Source of the DNA: Hexactinellida sp. DTS-2022
Lineage: Eukaryota > Porifera > Hexactinellida
Reading direction: 5' to 3'
DNA: 64,000 bases
Assembly (NCBI GenBank): GCA_028753945.1
Contig: JAPNXP010000003.1
Span: 5,952,001 to 6,016,000, forward strand
Part shown: in pieces, positions 13,201-23,014 of the stretch
Layout of the letters: each line of letters starts with the position of its first letter
How positions within the stretch are numbered: the stretch's first letter is position 1
Position numbers and translations under genes: made by a program
Notes under the pieces: model-generated
The model's input: only the letters and a program-made list of their open reading frames with translations
Databases searched by the model: none
What the model was told of the DNA's origin: nothing

Positions 13201-16200
13201 TATTACTATTACTGTACCGTACACACACTATACTGTTGTATTACTATTACTGTACCGTACACACACTATACTGTTGTACAGTACTATTGTATTACTGTAC
13301 CGTACACACACTATACTGTACATACACTATACTGTTGTATTACTGTACTGTTACCAGGAGATGGGAATACCAGCTGAGAACATGCGAGTGCTGCTGGAGA
13401 GATACTACTACGAACTCAGAATATTAGAGTACGACCACCATCTCCTCAAACAGGAGGGCTTCTACAGAATTAACAAGGTAGTATATAGTCATTCATAATG
13501 CAACTCTCGTTATAACGAAGTACAAGGGACAATTACTTCGCTATAAGTGGAATAAATAAATTGCTTTATTCGTCTGGGGAATATATATATACAGTAGAAC
13601 CTCGTTAATCCGAAACTCCGGTTAATACGAACACTATTTCAGTCCCCTTCAAAGCCCTTTCAAACATTAATTAATCACCAACATATTTGTAGATGTAATT
13701 ATATTATACCTGTTAAGCAATTACACCTGAAATTTATAGGAATACAGTGGAACCGGTTAACAACGGCCACCCAAGGGACTGGCCAAAATTGGTCGTTTTG
13801 TACAGGTTGATTATAAATTGGAAGTAATGTGGGGAGTCTGGGGAATTATTATAAGTGGCCGTATATACAGTTTTATTGTACATTAATTTTCAAATGCAGG
13901 TGTGTATTAACCGAGTTTACTGCATTTATTTCTGTCTGTTATAAGTTGCATTTATTTCTGTCTGTTGAAAGTTGCATTTATTTCTGTCTGTTGAAAGGTG
14001 TTCGTTGAGGGCGGGAAGTTTGACGATCACCTGAATCCGATCGAGACCTCGCAGATGTACAAAGTTGTGGATTCGCACATAAACGCGGTTAACCTGATAA
14101 TAACGCTGCCTAGCTCCGAGGAGGTGGAGCGGGAGAAGAGCGAGAGGAGAGCTGTCGAGGGAACAGTGGACCGAGAGGGGGGAGATGAAGGTATGTAGTA
14201 CTTACTTAGCTATTGTATCTTGTTAATAAGCTTAATAAGCCGTTGTCACAGTACAGTAAAACCTCGTAGATAAGTAGATACGGTCTGATGATGGTACCTA
14301 CTTAGTTAGTTAGTTAGTTGTAACGTAAGCCTTAGACCGTCTATTTATAGATCAGGTTTTCTTACACTTACGTACATTAGTATTACCCATAGACGGCAGG
14401 GCTTTTGGACTACAGAATTTATAGATGATCTACAGATTTTTGGCTTATTTGTATGGGCTTTTATAAACTCACACATAAATTATTTGAATTTAATTCGATA
14501 CGCCCGTAGCGCGGAACGAATAGTTGTAAATAATAATACATTCAAGATAACTGTCTAACTCTAACGGTACTAGTTGCATGAATTTGCTGTCAATTTTCAT
14601 ACTTTCTTTCTCTCAGAAATTCCACAATTATTAGAAGAAACTTCTCAGCCAAATGAAACAGAAAACGAACCAATAGAAAAACAACAAACAGAAGAACAAC
14701 AAACAGATAAACAACAAACAGAAGAACAACAAACAGATAAAGAACAAACAGAAAAACAACAAACAGAAGAACAACAAACAGAGAAAGAACAAACAGAATT
14801 CGTTAGAGTTTTCACAGACAAAGAAACTGAAAAAGATCCAGAATTAGATTCAGCGCGTAACAAACCGAAACCTCGAATAATAAGAATTAAAATCGACAAG
14901 CGCCTAACTATTTCAGATCTGAAGAAGAGACTGGAATCAGAAGTTGGAGTCTCGACTGACTTCTTTAAGATTATTCGTGTGTACTCCAATCTACAGGAAT
15001 TTGAGTATACACGATTGGGAGACACTCTTTCATCTTTCGTTGATGACGTTAAGGTATGCTTAAGGACAGTAAATTAACAACTTACATAGGATTTGTATTA
15101 AGTTAAGTTCGCTTATTATAAAGTCTCTCTATTATGATTTATGAACACAAATTTTTGGTCCCTTGAATGTTCATAATAAAAATAACCTGACTGTAATTCC
15201 AATTTATATGAGTCAAGGTATTAACTTGTAAGTTGCCTTTCCTTACTGGTGTACTGTATTTAGATTGTAGTGCGTTTGGGTCGCGCCTTGAAGCCGGGAG
15301 AATACAGAGCTAAAGTATACTTCCTGAATGTTAAAACTCCTGAAGAGGTTGGTTATTAAGTTTATATTTTGTACTTAAACATTGTTATTTGATGCCATGA
15401 TTTTGTTCTTGAATACTGTTATTTACTCAAATATATTCGTTTAGATTACAAAGTTTTTGATGGATTTTATTGTCTCCAAAGATTTATCTGTCAAAGATGC
15501 CAAATTAGAAATTCTAGACTCAATCAATCGAAAGAAAACAGATTATTGTCCGGAGGGACTAACTTATGAAAAGTAAATACAGTGAACTCCCGTTATAACG
15601 ATTAATAACCGGTTATAACTAAATGGAGATTTCCCCCTGAGTACTAAATGCATTAATTATTATCCGATTTTTAACAAATATCCGGATATACCGAAGAACT
15701 TTACAGGTCCCAAGCACTTCGTTATAACGAGAGTTCACTGTAGTAACATGTATGCATAATCCGAGCTCTTTTTTACATCAGCTTTTCATTAGACGTATAA
15801 ATTTGCTGAAATTCACTGTAATACAGTTGTGTCTTAATTTGAATCTACTCTATAAGCTACTATTCGAATAAATCCTGAAATTTACGTTATAAAATGTTTT
15901 GGTACTTAATTCCTTTCAGAAAATTTCAGAAAAAACATCTAAATTATTATTCATTAGTCCACATAAATATAAAATTTAAATTAGTTCGGTTAATAACTTA
16001 AGAGTTTACTTATACAGCGATCATCGATATCACCGATCATCGGAGTTTGTATTAAAAACCTGGCTACTTTCTACCGATTGTTTTCATATGTTTATAAAAA
16101 AAAAAACACCATCGGTAGAAACTAGCCAGGTTATTTAATACAAACGCCGATGATCGGTGGATAAGTAAATTCATGACTTAATTACACCAATAAAGTGACG

Positions 16201-19200
16201 AGTAACTAAAAGGTATAGCGACAAAGTCGAATGTAACTAATATTTTAAAAATTCCTATAAATTAGTTTCCGTCTCCGTAAGAAGACTTGGAAGAACCCCG
16301 GCACAATATATTTCGAGGATCAGTATTTCGATAAGGACATAAATGTGTTTAACGGAAGTGAGATGTTCGTTGAAATGCTAGAGGGCGAGGAGCCTATGAC
16401 GCGGCCTTCTGATCTCCAGGTGTATATAAGGAGGTGGCGACCCTCTCAGTACGCCCTGGATCCGTTCCAGGAGATTATCATAAACAGCTCCTCTGTAGAT
16501 GTGCTCAAACAAGTGGTACGTTGTTAGCGGAAATAGCGCGATTTGGGTATACATTGGAGTTCGCTTAATAGAGCCACCGGTTAATAGATTACACCGCTTA
16601 ATCGGGTCAAAATTTCACAGGATTTTATAGGACGGAATTACATTTTGGCTTAAAATATTTTCGTTAATCGATTTCTCCGCTTATTCGGGTCAAAGTATCC
16701 TGGTCCCAAGGTGACTCATTAAGCGGAGTCTACTGTATTTGATTAGTAATGCAGTAGATATCGGATATAAGAACATTATATTGAAAAACGGTTTCCATAT
16801 ATCCTGTATATTTTATGTCTGTTATAACTTATAAGAACACTATATGCAGTTCCCGACGATGTTCTTATATCCGGTATCCACTGTATATGATTATTAATAC
16901 AATCGACTCCGCTTAATAGAGTTAATAGTACACTCTAGGAATTATTCATGAACAAGATCCGCTCCTTTTTGGAGTGTGATTTTTGGAAAAAAAATTATTT
17001 AGGAGAAAAATTACCTTTTGCCAGTGCCTGAAATTACACTAGAAAAGGTGTTGGCCGATATTTAATTAATTCCAATGTTTACTTGTATATTTCTTCACAT
17101 TTTTCACACCTCTTAATATTGTATAATTATTAATTTACTCAATTTAGATCGCACAGCGGGCTTCTCTTCCATTCACTAGCATTGAATTCGCAAAGGTAAC
17201 AGAGTATACTAAATAGATATATAATATCGTCCTTAGCTAGTATTCGAGTAAATACGATATTTATACTTATAGACTACAGTCGAAACCGGTTTTTCTAACC
17301 AATTCTTTCTATGGAAATAAAGTAAGAAAAATCTGATAGTTAGAATAAGCAAATTGAAAATAAAACAAAATTGGAATTTCTTCCACATTTATAATAAATT
17401 GTTAGTTAGAAAAACCGATTAGTTAGAAAAACGATTAGTTAGAAAAAACCAGGGCTTTTCACGAGTCACTTGATTGACTCCATGACTCGCGAGTCACCGA
17501 TTTTGTCACGAGTCAATTGACTCGGTGACTCATGAAAAGCTCTGGAAAAACCGGTGTTATAAAACCGGTATCGACTGTGTGTTATTAGGGACAAGGGAGT
17601 TTTCCCTGTGAACTATCGCTGCTGGAGATTCAGGAGGAACTGGATTGGAATCCGTCCGCTATGTATCTCAACACCTGGCCCCTGTACATGCATGATGATG
17701 GATCTGTTATATACTATAGGTAATACGTATATGTATCTATATGTAATATGTACAGTAGACCTCGTTAGTAGGAACGAATACGCTTTACGAATACACGGAT
17801 AAGACGAACAAACAGTTCCACAAAATCAGGTCCCTACAAAAATACAATGGCTATTCAATGGATATTACGCCGGTTAATACGAACTCCAGATAAAGCGAAC
17901 AAATTTTACCGTCATTTGGTGTTCGTACTAACGAGGTTCTACTGTACTACTATAGGTAATACGTAGGTATTTATTTATCAATATTATAGTAGGTAAAATA
18001 TAGTTATAATTTTTGGAGGTAATATACATAGTACTATATGCTAGTCGTATAAGTATTTGCAAATCTATCTACAGTGTAGTATATTATTTAGTATTACCAT
18101 CTTTATATGATACTATTTATATATTTACATTTATCAGAGATAAGACAGAAGTCTTAATGAAGCTCAGCGACCAGAGAAGACAGGAGCTCCTCAAACAGGA
18201 AACAGCTAGGTGATAAGTGTGACGTAATTAATAATATTTGTAGAGTTTACTTATCCACCGATCATCGGCATTTGTATTAAAAACCTCGCTAGTTTCTACC
18301 GATTGTTTTTTTATGTTTATAAAAAACACCATCGGTAGAAACTAGCCAGGTTATTTAATACAAACGCCGATGATCGGTGGATAAGAAAATTCTTATTTGT
18401 ATTACGTCTACGTCTATGGGAGTGGTAACTAATTAATTAATAGCTTTATAACATTTTACTCAAATCAATGAACCAAGTGTCATGTTACTACTGTCTAAAA
18501 TTTTATTATATTTTCGGTACAAATTATACAGGACTGGAATTTAGCACTCCTAAGGTCACTAGAGTATGAATTTGTACGCCTAAAAGGTTAGTTTTGTATT
18601 ACTCTACGGGGATTTTCGCCAGTTTTCTCGCTCCTAAACGCAAACAGATTCTAATTTATACGCATCTAGGCGTATGGCGCGCTCCTGATAAAACACTGCC
18701 TGGCAGAAATGAATTCAATTCGAATTAAAATCTTAATTCCATTCCATCCTATAAATTTGGGACTCGATTTCCATTCCTTATGTTTGTGATTTTCTGATTA
18801 ATCCCTAATCCTATTTTGAAATTATAATCTAAAGGGATTTATGTAATTTCTGATCCCCTAAATATTTTTGGGATGCCTGAATTAGAGTTAATATGGTATT
18901 CTCCGGCGATTATTGTTTAATGGGCCAAATCACCTTCAATTTTTTTGAAATATCTAGAAATAGTTTTAGGTAGATTCCAATGGTTCTAACTTCTTAGCGA
19001 CAGTAAACATACCAAAATTGCATAAATCAATGTAATTACACTTCAGTTATGAATAATGGGTATTAATTTATCAAACAAATTCCATTTTTATTGACCCGGC
19101 GCTTATTTGGGGAATACAATATGCAGTGGACTCCGATTAATAGAGCCACCGGTTAATAGATTTCTCCGCTTAATCGGGTCAAAGCGACCTGGTCCCGAGG

Positions 19201-19423
19201 TGACTCTATTAAGCGGAGTCGACTGTATTCCTATTAATTTCCTATACACTATTAATAATTTCCAAATTATCCTAACAGAATCCAGAAGTTATCAAACACT
19301 ACATACGTGAGTTGGGTTAAACCTAAAGAGAGAGCTCTGAAAATATACGTAAAGGAATCCACGACTGATACCCCAGATGAAACAGAAGAGAAAAATCTCC
19401 AAATAGATACAAATCAAGATTAA
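1294..19423 (+). CDS. USP47: USP47-type ubiquitin carboxyl-terminal hydrolase, 3' 24 exons (5' end outside window)
   Basis: Deubiquitinase of peptidase family C19. Exons: 1294-1391, 1456-1501, 1875-2001, 2884-3033, 3781-3920, 4741-4932, 5556-5635, 5892-5943, 6365-6497, 7399-7511, 7999-8106, 8781-8879, 9139-9247, 11972-12087, 13358-13477, 13998-14190, 14617-15053, 15264-15347, 15445-15572, 16266-16515, 17148-17195, 17589-17719, 18138-18209, 19279-19423. All joins are GT-AG with matching phases, giving 1,056 codons and TAA. The first exon carries the USP signature [20 protein letters not shown]. Exon 7 holds the catalytic His box ([14 protein letters not shown]) and exon 8 the following WYQFNDQ box. 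The catalytic Cys box must lie upstream of the window. Later exons match the USP47 C-terminal ubiquitin-like region ([29 protein letters not shown]). Exons 3-6 encode the acidic, Ser-rich insert and exon 17 has a degenerate EQQTEK repeat. Human USP47 is about 1,375 aa, so roughly 380 N-terminal residues are missing. Known roles of the family are base-excision repair (DNA polymerase beta) and Wnt signalling. Confidence 0.93.
2478..2636. mobile_element. hAT-type MITE with 8-bp target duplication
   Basis: The element starts CAGGGTTGCCGTGGGAATG and ends with the inverted form CCCACGGCAACCCTG. It is flanked by an exact 8-bp duplication, GTATACTG (2470-2477 and 2637-2644). Inside are tandem copies of a CCCATGGGAATTCC-type repeat. 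CAGGG ends and an 8-bp duplication are standard for hAT elements. It lies in the intron between USP47 exons 3 and 4. A decayed relative is at about 34,086-34,255. Confidence 0.85.
3290..3394. mobile_element. Tigger/pogo-like MITE, CTTAATAGAG family
   Basis: It begins CAGTCGACTC and ends GAGTATACTG, flanked by TA. The inner arms read TTAATAGAGTCACC and GGTGGCTCTATTA in inverted order. Other copies lie at about 16,552, 19,124, 22,915, 25,958, 37,857 and 44,211. The copy at 44,211 shows an exact TA target duplication against its empty site. Confidence 0.7.
4557..4689. mobile_element. hAT-type MITE just upstream of USP47 exon 6
   Basis: Ends are CAGGGGTTTTTTTAAGG and CCTTAAAAAAACCCTG in inverted order. 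An exact 8-bp duplication TACTATAC flanks it (4549-4556 and 4690-4697). The element ends 51 bp before the exon starting at 4741. A copy lacking its left end is at about 3,660-3,755. Confidence 0.85.
5680..5836. mobile_element. Tigger/pogo-like MITE, CGGTTATAAGCAC family
   Basis: Starts CAGTGGATGCCGGTTATAAG and ends with the inverted form CTTATATCCGATATCTACTG, next to TA. It lies between USP47 exons 7 and 8. A second copy is at 16,752-16,883. Confidence 0.65.
6065..6350. repeat. TTTG tetranucleotide microsatellite and derived TTTACYTG repeat
   Basis: A long run of TTTG units passes into a degenerate TTTACTTG/TTTACCTG repeat that reaches the acceptor of the USP47 exon at 6365. Open frames across it encode only FVCL or YLF repeats and are artefacts of the repeat. 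Confidence 0.9.
6533..6726. mobile_element. Tigger/pogo-like MITE, TTATTATGAAC family
   Basis: Starts CAGTCAGGTTCTTTTATTAT and ends with the inverted AGCAGACCTGACTG. Only TATA separates it from the next element, which starts CAGTCAACTCC at 6731. Relatives lie near 15,110, 23,710, 24,520, 39,240, 45,665 and 49,211. Confidence 0.65.
6731..7051. mobile_element. Tigger/pogo-like MITE, CCCGTTATAACG family
   Basis: Starts CAGTCAACTCCCGTTATAAC and ends with the inverted GTTGTAACGGGAGTTAACTA. Relatives lie at 15,580-15,740 and 21,950-22,107. It lies between USP47 exons 9 and 10. Confidence 0.6.
9458..9615. mobile_element. Tigger/pogo-like MITE, GGTGTTCGCCTAATAGC family
   Basis: Starts CAGTGGTGTTCGCCTAATAG and ends with the inverted CGCGAACACCACTG, flanked by TA. 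It lies in the USP47 intron, 181 bp before the nested OGFOD1 frame. Confidence 0.7.
9797..11326 (+). CDS. OGFOD1: OGFOD1-type prolyl 3-hydroxylase, intronless and nested in a USP47 intron
   Basis: Fe(II)/2-oxoglutarate dioxygenase of 509 aa; human OGFOD1 is about 542 aa. The family hydroxylates a proline of ribosomal protein uS12 (Rps23) and affects translation and stress granules. The N-terminal double-stranded beta-helix shows the HxD iron ligands in YLLCHDD (H151, D153), the second iron His in SFHQVSE (H214) and the 2-oxoglutarate-binding Arg in KSRLSL (R226). The flanking blocks [30 protein letters not shown] and LAGWFHY follow the family order. The non-catalytic C-terminal dioxygenase fold follows from about residue 260 ([10 protein letters not shown] to YTSLSSV), with a Ser/Asp/Thr-rich linker near 375-400. 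The gene lacks introns and lies wholly between USP47 exons 9139-9247 and 11972-12087, on the same strand. That fits either an old nested gene or a retrocopy; no poly-A tract is visible. Confidence 0.93.
   Translation: MAELYNSPKRVKISSPYLSINTEYTNSSSLCDMLRRNWMSSKEFENRNFTFSTFPFKHCILKDFFTELDSVELLEKELSLLKLINRNSDLLKFQQSCDLSKPDKPILASFMSSFRTQFLQFISKSTHFDLDTNNISLSFANYSFGDYLLCHDDQLENRKIAFIYYLVADNWGILDGGTLDLFNSKVLKPFEIAKSIIPSRNTLIFFEVSDISFHQVSEILSSNKSRLSLAGWFHYRTETENLTPVFPLPIPNLIELVTTDISILEPWINPIYLDTSVQLEIRNNFASKSEIKLPDFILPEKFKEISDKINSSELEWEWNGVWNRERFQRIKCEEKPEILANFDTLLTSDSYAILLSHLTGLKLSENLQEFDSSDSETGSNTSHSSYSDTTQDTNDITPVLNIGFGTLISSAKWSPGSYSLLDFTNSIVSQTNRLESTLFLTTDYVPNEYQGFCSYIACDNTLGELMRVMPQNNCLCIVYLERGTDKFVKYTSLSSVESYHTFSSLHFEK
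11494..11499 (+). promoter_or_regulatory. AATAAA polyadenylation signal candidate for OGFOD1
   Basis: AATAAA lies about 168 bp after the OGFOD1 stop codon, before the next MITE. If it is used, transcription of the nested gene ends inside the USP47 intron. Confidence 0.4.
11681..11863. mobile_element. Tigger/pogo-like MITE, CTCGTTAATACGAAC family
   Basis: Starts CAGTAGAACCTCGTTAATAC and ends with the inverted CATACTAACGAGATTCTACTG, flanked by TA. This is the commonest family in the window, with further copies at 17,753-17,944, 19,734-19,890, 47,103-47,264 and 60,911-61,072. Confidence 0.7.
12495..13310. repeat. 38-bp minisatellite in a USP47 intron
   Basis: About twenty copies of a 38-bp unit containing TTACTATTACTGTACCGTAC and ACACACTATACTGTTG, with shorter interspersed ACACACTATACTGTTT units. 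The unit has no stop codon in any forward frame, so all three forward frames stay open for 300 codons or more. The array ends about 48 bp before the USP47 exon starting at 13,358. Confidence 0.92.
14671..14797 (+). repeat. In-frame EQQTEK hexapeptide repeat inside USP47 exon 17
   Basis: Within the exon 14617-15053 the protein reads repeated [10 protein letters not shown] and QQTEK units for about 40 residues. It precedes the conserved block starting [19 protein letters not shown]. It is a coding microsatellite in the disordered linker. Confidence 0.85.
15580..15740. mobile_element. Tigger/pogo-like MITE inserted 8 bp past a USP47 splice donor
   Basis: Starts CAGTGAACTCCCGTTATAAC and ends with the inverted CGAGAGTTCACTG, flanked by TA. 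The preceding USP47 exon ends at 15,572, so only GTAAATA of the intron separates donor and element. Confidence 0.65.
16004..16170. mobile_element. Fold-back MITE, CCGATCATCGG family, copy 1
   Basis: The two arms, each about 65 bp, are near-perfect inverted copies running from TTACTTAT through CACCGATCATCGG and TTTGTATTAAAAACCTGGCT to CTACCGAT. They are joined by a short AT-rich loop. The left arm carries an extra CGATCATCGATAT. Copies 2 and 3 are at about 18,245-18,390 and 23,815-23,964. Confidence 0.8.
17277..17577. mobile_element. Tigger/pogo-like MITE, CCGGTTTTTCTAAC family, with nested hAT-type MITE
   Basis: Starts CAGTCGAAACCGGTTTTTCT and ends with the inverted AAAACCGGTATCGACTG. Nested at 17,450-17,544 is a second element with ends CAGGGCTTTTCACGAGTCA and TGACTCATGAAAAGCTCTG. 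The flanks of the inner one (GAAAAAAC and GAAAAACC) agree at 7 of 8 positions, as expected for hAT. A related outer element is at 21,581-21,733. Confidence 0.65.
17753..17944. mobile_element. Tigger/pogo-like MITE, CTCGTTAATACGAAC family
   Basis: Starts CAGTAGACCTCGTTAGTAGG and ends with the inverted TACTAACGAGGTTCTACTG, flanked by TA, in a late USP47 intron. Confidence 0.65.
18245..18390. mobile_element. Fold-back MITE, CCGATCATCGG family, copy 2
   Basis: Near-perfect hairpin. The left arm reads TTATCCACCGATCATCGG and the right arm its complement, CCGATGATCGGTGGATAA. The loop is around TTATGTTTATAAAAAA. It lies in the last USP47 intron. Confidence 0.8.
19124..19225. mobile_element. Tigger/pogo-like MITE, CTTAATAGAG family
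   Basis: Starts CAGTGGACTCCGATTAATAG and ends with the inverted CTATTAAGCGGAGTCGACTG. It ends 53 bp before the last USP47 exon. Confidence 0.7.
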
Positions 19424-19568
19424 ATTTAGTCGCCCTACTTTTAATCTTTTGAGCTACGAAATTACCTTACTACACTCTTGTGCATGATCGAGTGTGTATT
19501 ATAGCTATAGACTATTAGGTTTAATCTTTTTAGAGATTGTTTATATTTCTGTTTACTCTTAAAAGGAT

Positions 19569-19574
19569 AATAAA
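19569..19574 (+). promoter_or_regulatory. AATAAA polyadenylation signal candidate for USP47
   Basis: AATAAA lies about 146 bp past the USP47 stop codon at 19,421-19,423, just before a GTT microsatellite. It fits a short 3' UTR. Confidence 0.4.
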
Positions 19575-19733
19575 CATCCATTTGAGTGTTTGTTGTTGTT
19601 GTTGTTGTTGTTGTTTTGTGTAATATTTACTGGACTAGAGCATTAGTGTAATTTAATATCACACCAGTTAATTGCCGATATATATGTAGAATTATTTATT
19701 GTAATAACTTATATAATTTTACTATTCTAATTA

Positions 19734-19890
19734 CAGTAGAACCTCGTTAGTAAGAACACTGTTAATACGAACACTATTTCAGTCCCCTTCAAAGCCTTTT
19801 CAATACAAATTACATTGGTTAATGCGAATTCCGAATAAGGAAAACGCATTTTGACGGTCCCTTGGTATTTGTACTAACGAAGTTCTACTC
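19734..19890. mobile_element. Tigger/pogo-like MITE, CTCGTTAATACGAAC family
   Basis: Starts CAGTAGAACCTCGTTAGTAA and ends near TACTAACGAAGTTCTACT. It lies between USP47 and the convergent EF-hand gene. Confidence 0.6.
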
Positions 19891-20153
19891 TATATGTTTG
19901 ATCATATAGTAGATTGCTTAATTGGGTCACTTTTCGGATTTAGTGTGTTTTGGCCCCAATTAAAGGGAATGACCTATGTTTAGCAAAAAGTTCAAATCGT
20001 TCATAAATGTGTCCAACTGAAAAAATGAAAGAGTTTTTTAATAAATAAAATAATTTTGTATATTCTAAAGATAATTAATAGTTAGTTTGAGATATAAATG
20101 AATGAATAATTTAGTAAATAGGTAAGAGAAAAGTTGTTTTGTATCTAAAATAA

Positions 20154-21384
20154 TCAAATTTGTATTTTATCGATCCTCATGCTATTCTCAAGCCCTTCTA
20201 GGAATTCATTTAAATCGATAGAATCGTCTCCACTTAAATCGAACATCTTATACATCCTCATAACATGGTTGTCTTCCAATGGGATTTGTAGTAATTTCAT
20301 CGTTTCTCTAAAATGCTTCTCCTCTACAGCCTGTTTCTTCTCTCGATCAAAAGTATCAAATATTTCCTTCAAAAGTTCGTAGTCAACTCCAGGGTCTTTC
20401 TTTCCAATTTCCTCTTTAGCTCTTTCTATTGGAATTTGTATACTGTTATTAGTGCAGTGTATAAGGTATAGGCTAATTAATGAACGACAGTTAATTAGCA
20501 ATTTTTCCAACGTTTGGCTTTTCTCCAAAAGTTGGGTTCTGGGATTTATTAAATACGGTCAGGTCTGCTTATCATGAACAGTTTTCGTTTGCTTAATATG
20601 AAAAAACTTTAATAGGAACAAGCCCTGCCTATGGTCCCAATTTAACAACTTATAGATAATTTCTAGCATGGATTAGAAATGTAACAATTTAATTTGAAGC
20701 ACTCAATCTATTGGACATAGTTTTGGGTTTTATAAATTAGAATTTGAACACTGCTTATGATAATAAAGTGATTATTTACTCCAAATGTTGTTCCACCAAC
20801 ATTAACAACGGAAATGCTTAACCTATGTGAAATTGTGATTGAATAGCTATTATCTACTGTATAAGTCTGTATTGCCTCAATAGTAAACCCTGTATTATAC
20901 AGCCTTTTATAAATATGCTCCTAATCCTGGTCTGATCCAATTTTCATACGCCTAAATCACAAATTTATGTTACAAATTACAAATATAGAGAGGATTCCAA
21001 ATTTTCGAGCTCCTAAATTCAAATTTCCCAAAAATCATACTCCACACACAAAAGGAGCGTCTCGTGCTCCTAGATAATTCCTTGAATTACTAAACAAATA
21101 ACCTGTCATAGTTACCCTTGTGTACCTTTGGAATTCTTAGTATCCAAGAGCGCGCCCATAAGGCCATTAGCGTCGAGTGTTCCGTCTTGCAACAAGTACT
21201 GCGACATGTAACTATCGAACGCATCCTTGGTTACTCCCATGTTAAGGTCTGACATCATTTTAAACAGAGTTGTGCCTTGTAATCCCGATTCGTTCGGATC
21301 GAATAAGTAGAGAAGTAATTTGTATTTCTCGAATCTCTGCTGCGCTAACTGCGCTCCTCTTTTCAGTTTGTCTCTTTCCGCCAT
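20154..21384 (-). CDS. Calmodulin-like EF-hand protein, two exons
   Basis: Exon 1 is 21384 down to 21116 and exon 2 is 20442 down to 20154. The donor (CAAGG before GTAACT) and acceptor (AACAG) give matching phases and a 185-aa protein. It looks like a four-EF-hand protein with only one canonical calcium site. The last loop at residues 158-169 (DLSGDDSIDLNE) has acidic or hydroxyl residues at positions 1, 3, 5, 7, 9 and Glu at 12. The loops near 29-40 (DPNESGLQGTTL) and 122-133 (DREKKQAVEEKH) break the consensus. Start and stop are clear; I cannot name the subfamily. The intron holds fragments of a TTATTATGAAC-type MITE and of a hAT-like repeat. The gene converges on USP47. Confidence 0.8.
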
Positions 21385-21580
21385 TCTAAACTGAAATATA
21401 ATATTAGCATTATTAGTATTAGCAGGCAGTAAACGCCTGTTTATAACTAAGTTTATATACAGTAGAACCTCGTTAGTAGGAACACGGTTATTACGAATTT
21501 CCGGATAAAATAAACAAACAGTTCCACAAAATCAGGTCCCTACAATGGACAACAATTATAAACTGAAATATAGTATAGTA

Positions 21581-21733
21581 CAGTGGAAACCGGTTTTTTC
21601 TAACTAACTATTTTTATAATTGTTAAAAAAATTGTTAAAAATTTGTTTTATTTTCGATCGGTTTATTCTAACTATCGGATTTTTCTTACTTTATTTTCAT
21701 GCAAAGAATTGGTTAGAAAAACTGTTTCGACTG
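21581..21733. mobile_element. Tigger/pogo-like MITE, CCGGTTTTTTCTAAC family
   Basis: Starts CAGTGGAAACCGGTTTTTTC and ends with the inverted AAAACTGTTTCGACTG, next to TA. It lies upstream of the EF-hand gene start. Confidence 0.6.
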
Positions 21734-21949
21734 ATTAGCATGCAGTAAACTCTATATGTATAATAGTATTACAGTAGACTCGTTAATAGGAACACGGATA
21801 AGGCGAAATATTGGTTAAGAACTTAAGAAGTACAAGGTTTAATTCCCATAGCCTATACAAATGCATCAAACGATTCAAGTTAACACAATCCGGAAAATAC
21901 GAACAAATTTAGATGGACAAATTTCGAAATTTCGACATACAGTAAACTC

Positions 21950-22107
21950 TCGTTATACCGAAGTGCTTGGGACCTGTATATTCCTTCGCTATACCCCGGA
22001 TATTCGTTATAAGCGGATAATAATTAATGAGTTTAGTGCTCTGGGGAAAATTTAGTTATAAGCGGTTATTTCGTTATATCCGACTTCGCTATAACGGGAG
22101 TTATCTG
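21950..22107. mobile_element. Tigger/pogo-like MITE, CTCGTTATACCG family
   Basis: Starts CAGTAAACTCTCGTTATACC and ends with the inverted CGCTATAACGGGAGTTATCTG. Inner sequence matches the copies at 6,731 and 15,580. Confidence 0.6.
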
Positions 22108-22914
22108 TATTTTCAAACTTGTATACAAGTTTAACAGCTGGGATGTTAGCAATATTATACTCTAGAAATAAATACTTTAGATAATAATAATAAATACAGA
22201 GTAAATACTTCAGATTATAATACAAGGTTAGAACTAACATGTTAAAGATCTTTTCTGTCAGGTTTTGTATGCTCCCTAAACGATGGTTTGTATTACCTTT
22301 ATGGAAGAGTTTAATTTAACTTTGTGTGTGGTAGAAAGCAATAAATACTGGATGATACCAAATGAAGTTTGAGTGAACTATTTAAATGTTTGACTGTATA
22401 TTGGCTATAATAGGATTGCCACTAGTTTATTTACATTATATGATTGTTGATAAAGCATGTGGTACAAATACAATGTTGTGATTATAATAGCTTAGCAGCA
22501 CTGATCATTATAAAGATATAATACAGTAGAACCTCGTTAGTAGGAACACCAGGGGACTGTCAAAAATCATTTGTATTGAAAAGGCTTTGAAGGGACTGAA
22601 ATAGTGTTCGTATTAACGATTCTTTTGATTTTATACGGTCTTTTGATGCCAGACAATATTTGTATAGAATTTGTGCAAATGTGTAGAATACGATTTATAT
22701 ATTTGAAGAGTACTTTTTGGGGTTTTAATAATGAAATTTCACGATTTTCAAAACAATTTAATCTCAATTCAAGCGAATACTATTAACAAATCGCATTAAC
22801 CTATTTTTTTGTTATATTTATTTAATTAAGTTAACACTAGCTAAGCCCAATTATAATAATTGCATATTTTTGTTTATTCAAAATTTATCTAGTAGATTAC
22901 ATATTCATAAATTA

Positions 22915-23014
22915 CAGTATACTCCGCTTAATAGAGACACCGGTTAATAGATTTCTCCGCTTAATCGGGTCAAAGTAACCTGGTCCCGAGGTGACTATTA
23001 AGCAGAGTCAACTG
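22915..23014. mobile_element. Tigger/pogo-like MITE, CTTAATAGAG family
   Basis: Starts CAGTATACTCCGCTTAATAG and ends with the inverted CTATTAAGCAGAGTCAACTG, flanked by TA. Confidence 0.7.

Noticed and set aside
12453..13498. Three overlapping forward open frames of 302-332 aa
   Set aside because: They are products of the stop-free 38-bp minisatellite; the encoded HTLYCC/LLLYRT repeats are meaningless. Only the part from 13,358 is a true USP47 exon, in one frame.
16004..18390. Fold-back hairpins as microRNA genes
   Set aside because: The arms are about 65 bp and near-perfect, repeated as dispersed copies; they fit MITEs better. Small-RNA data would be needed to revive the idea.
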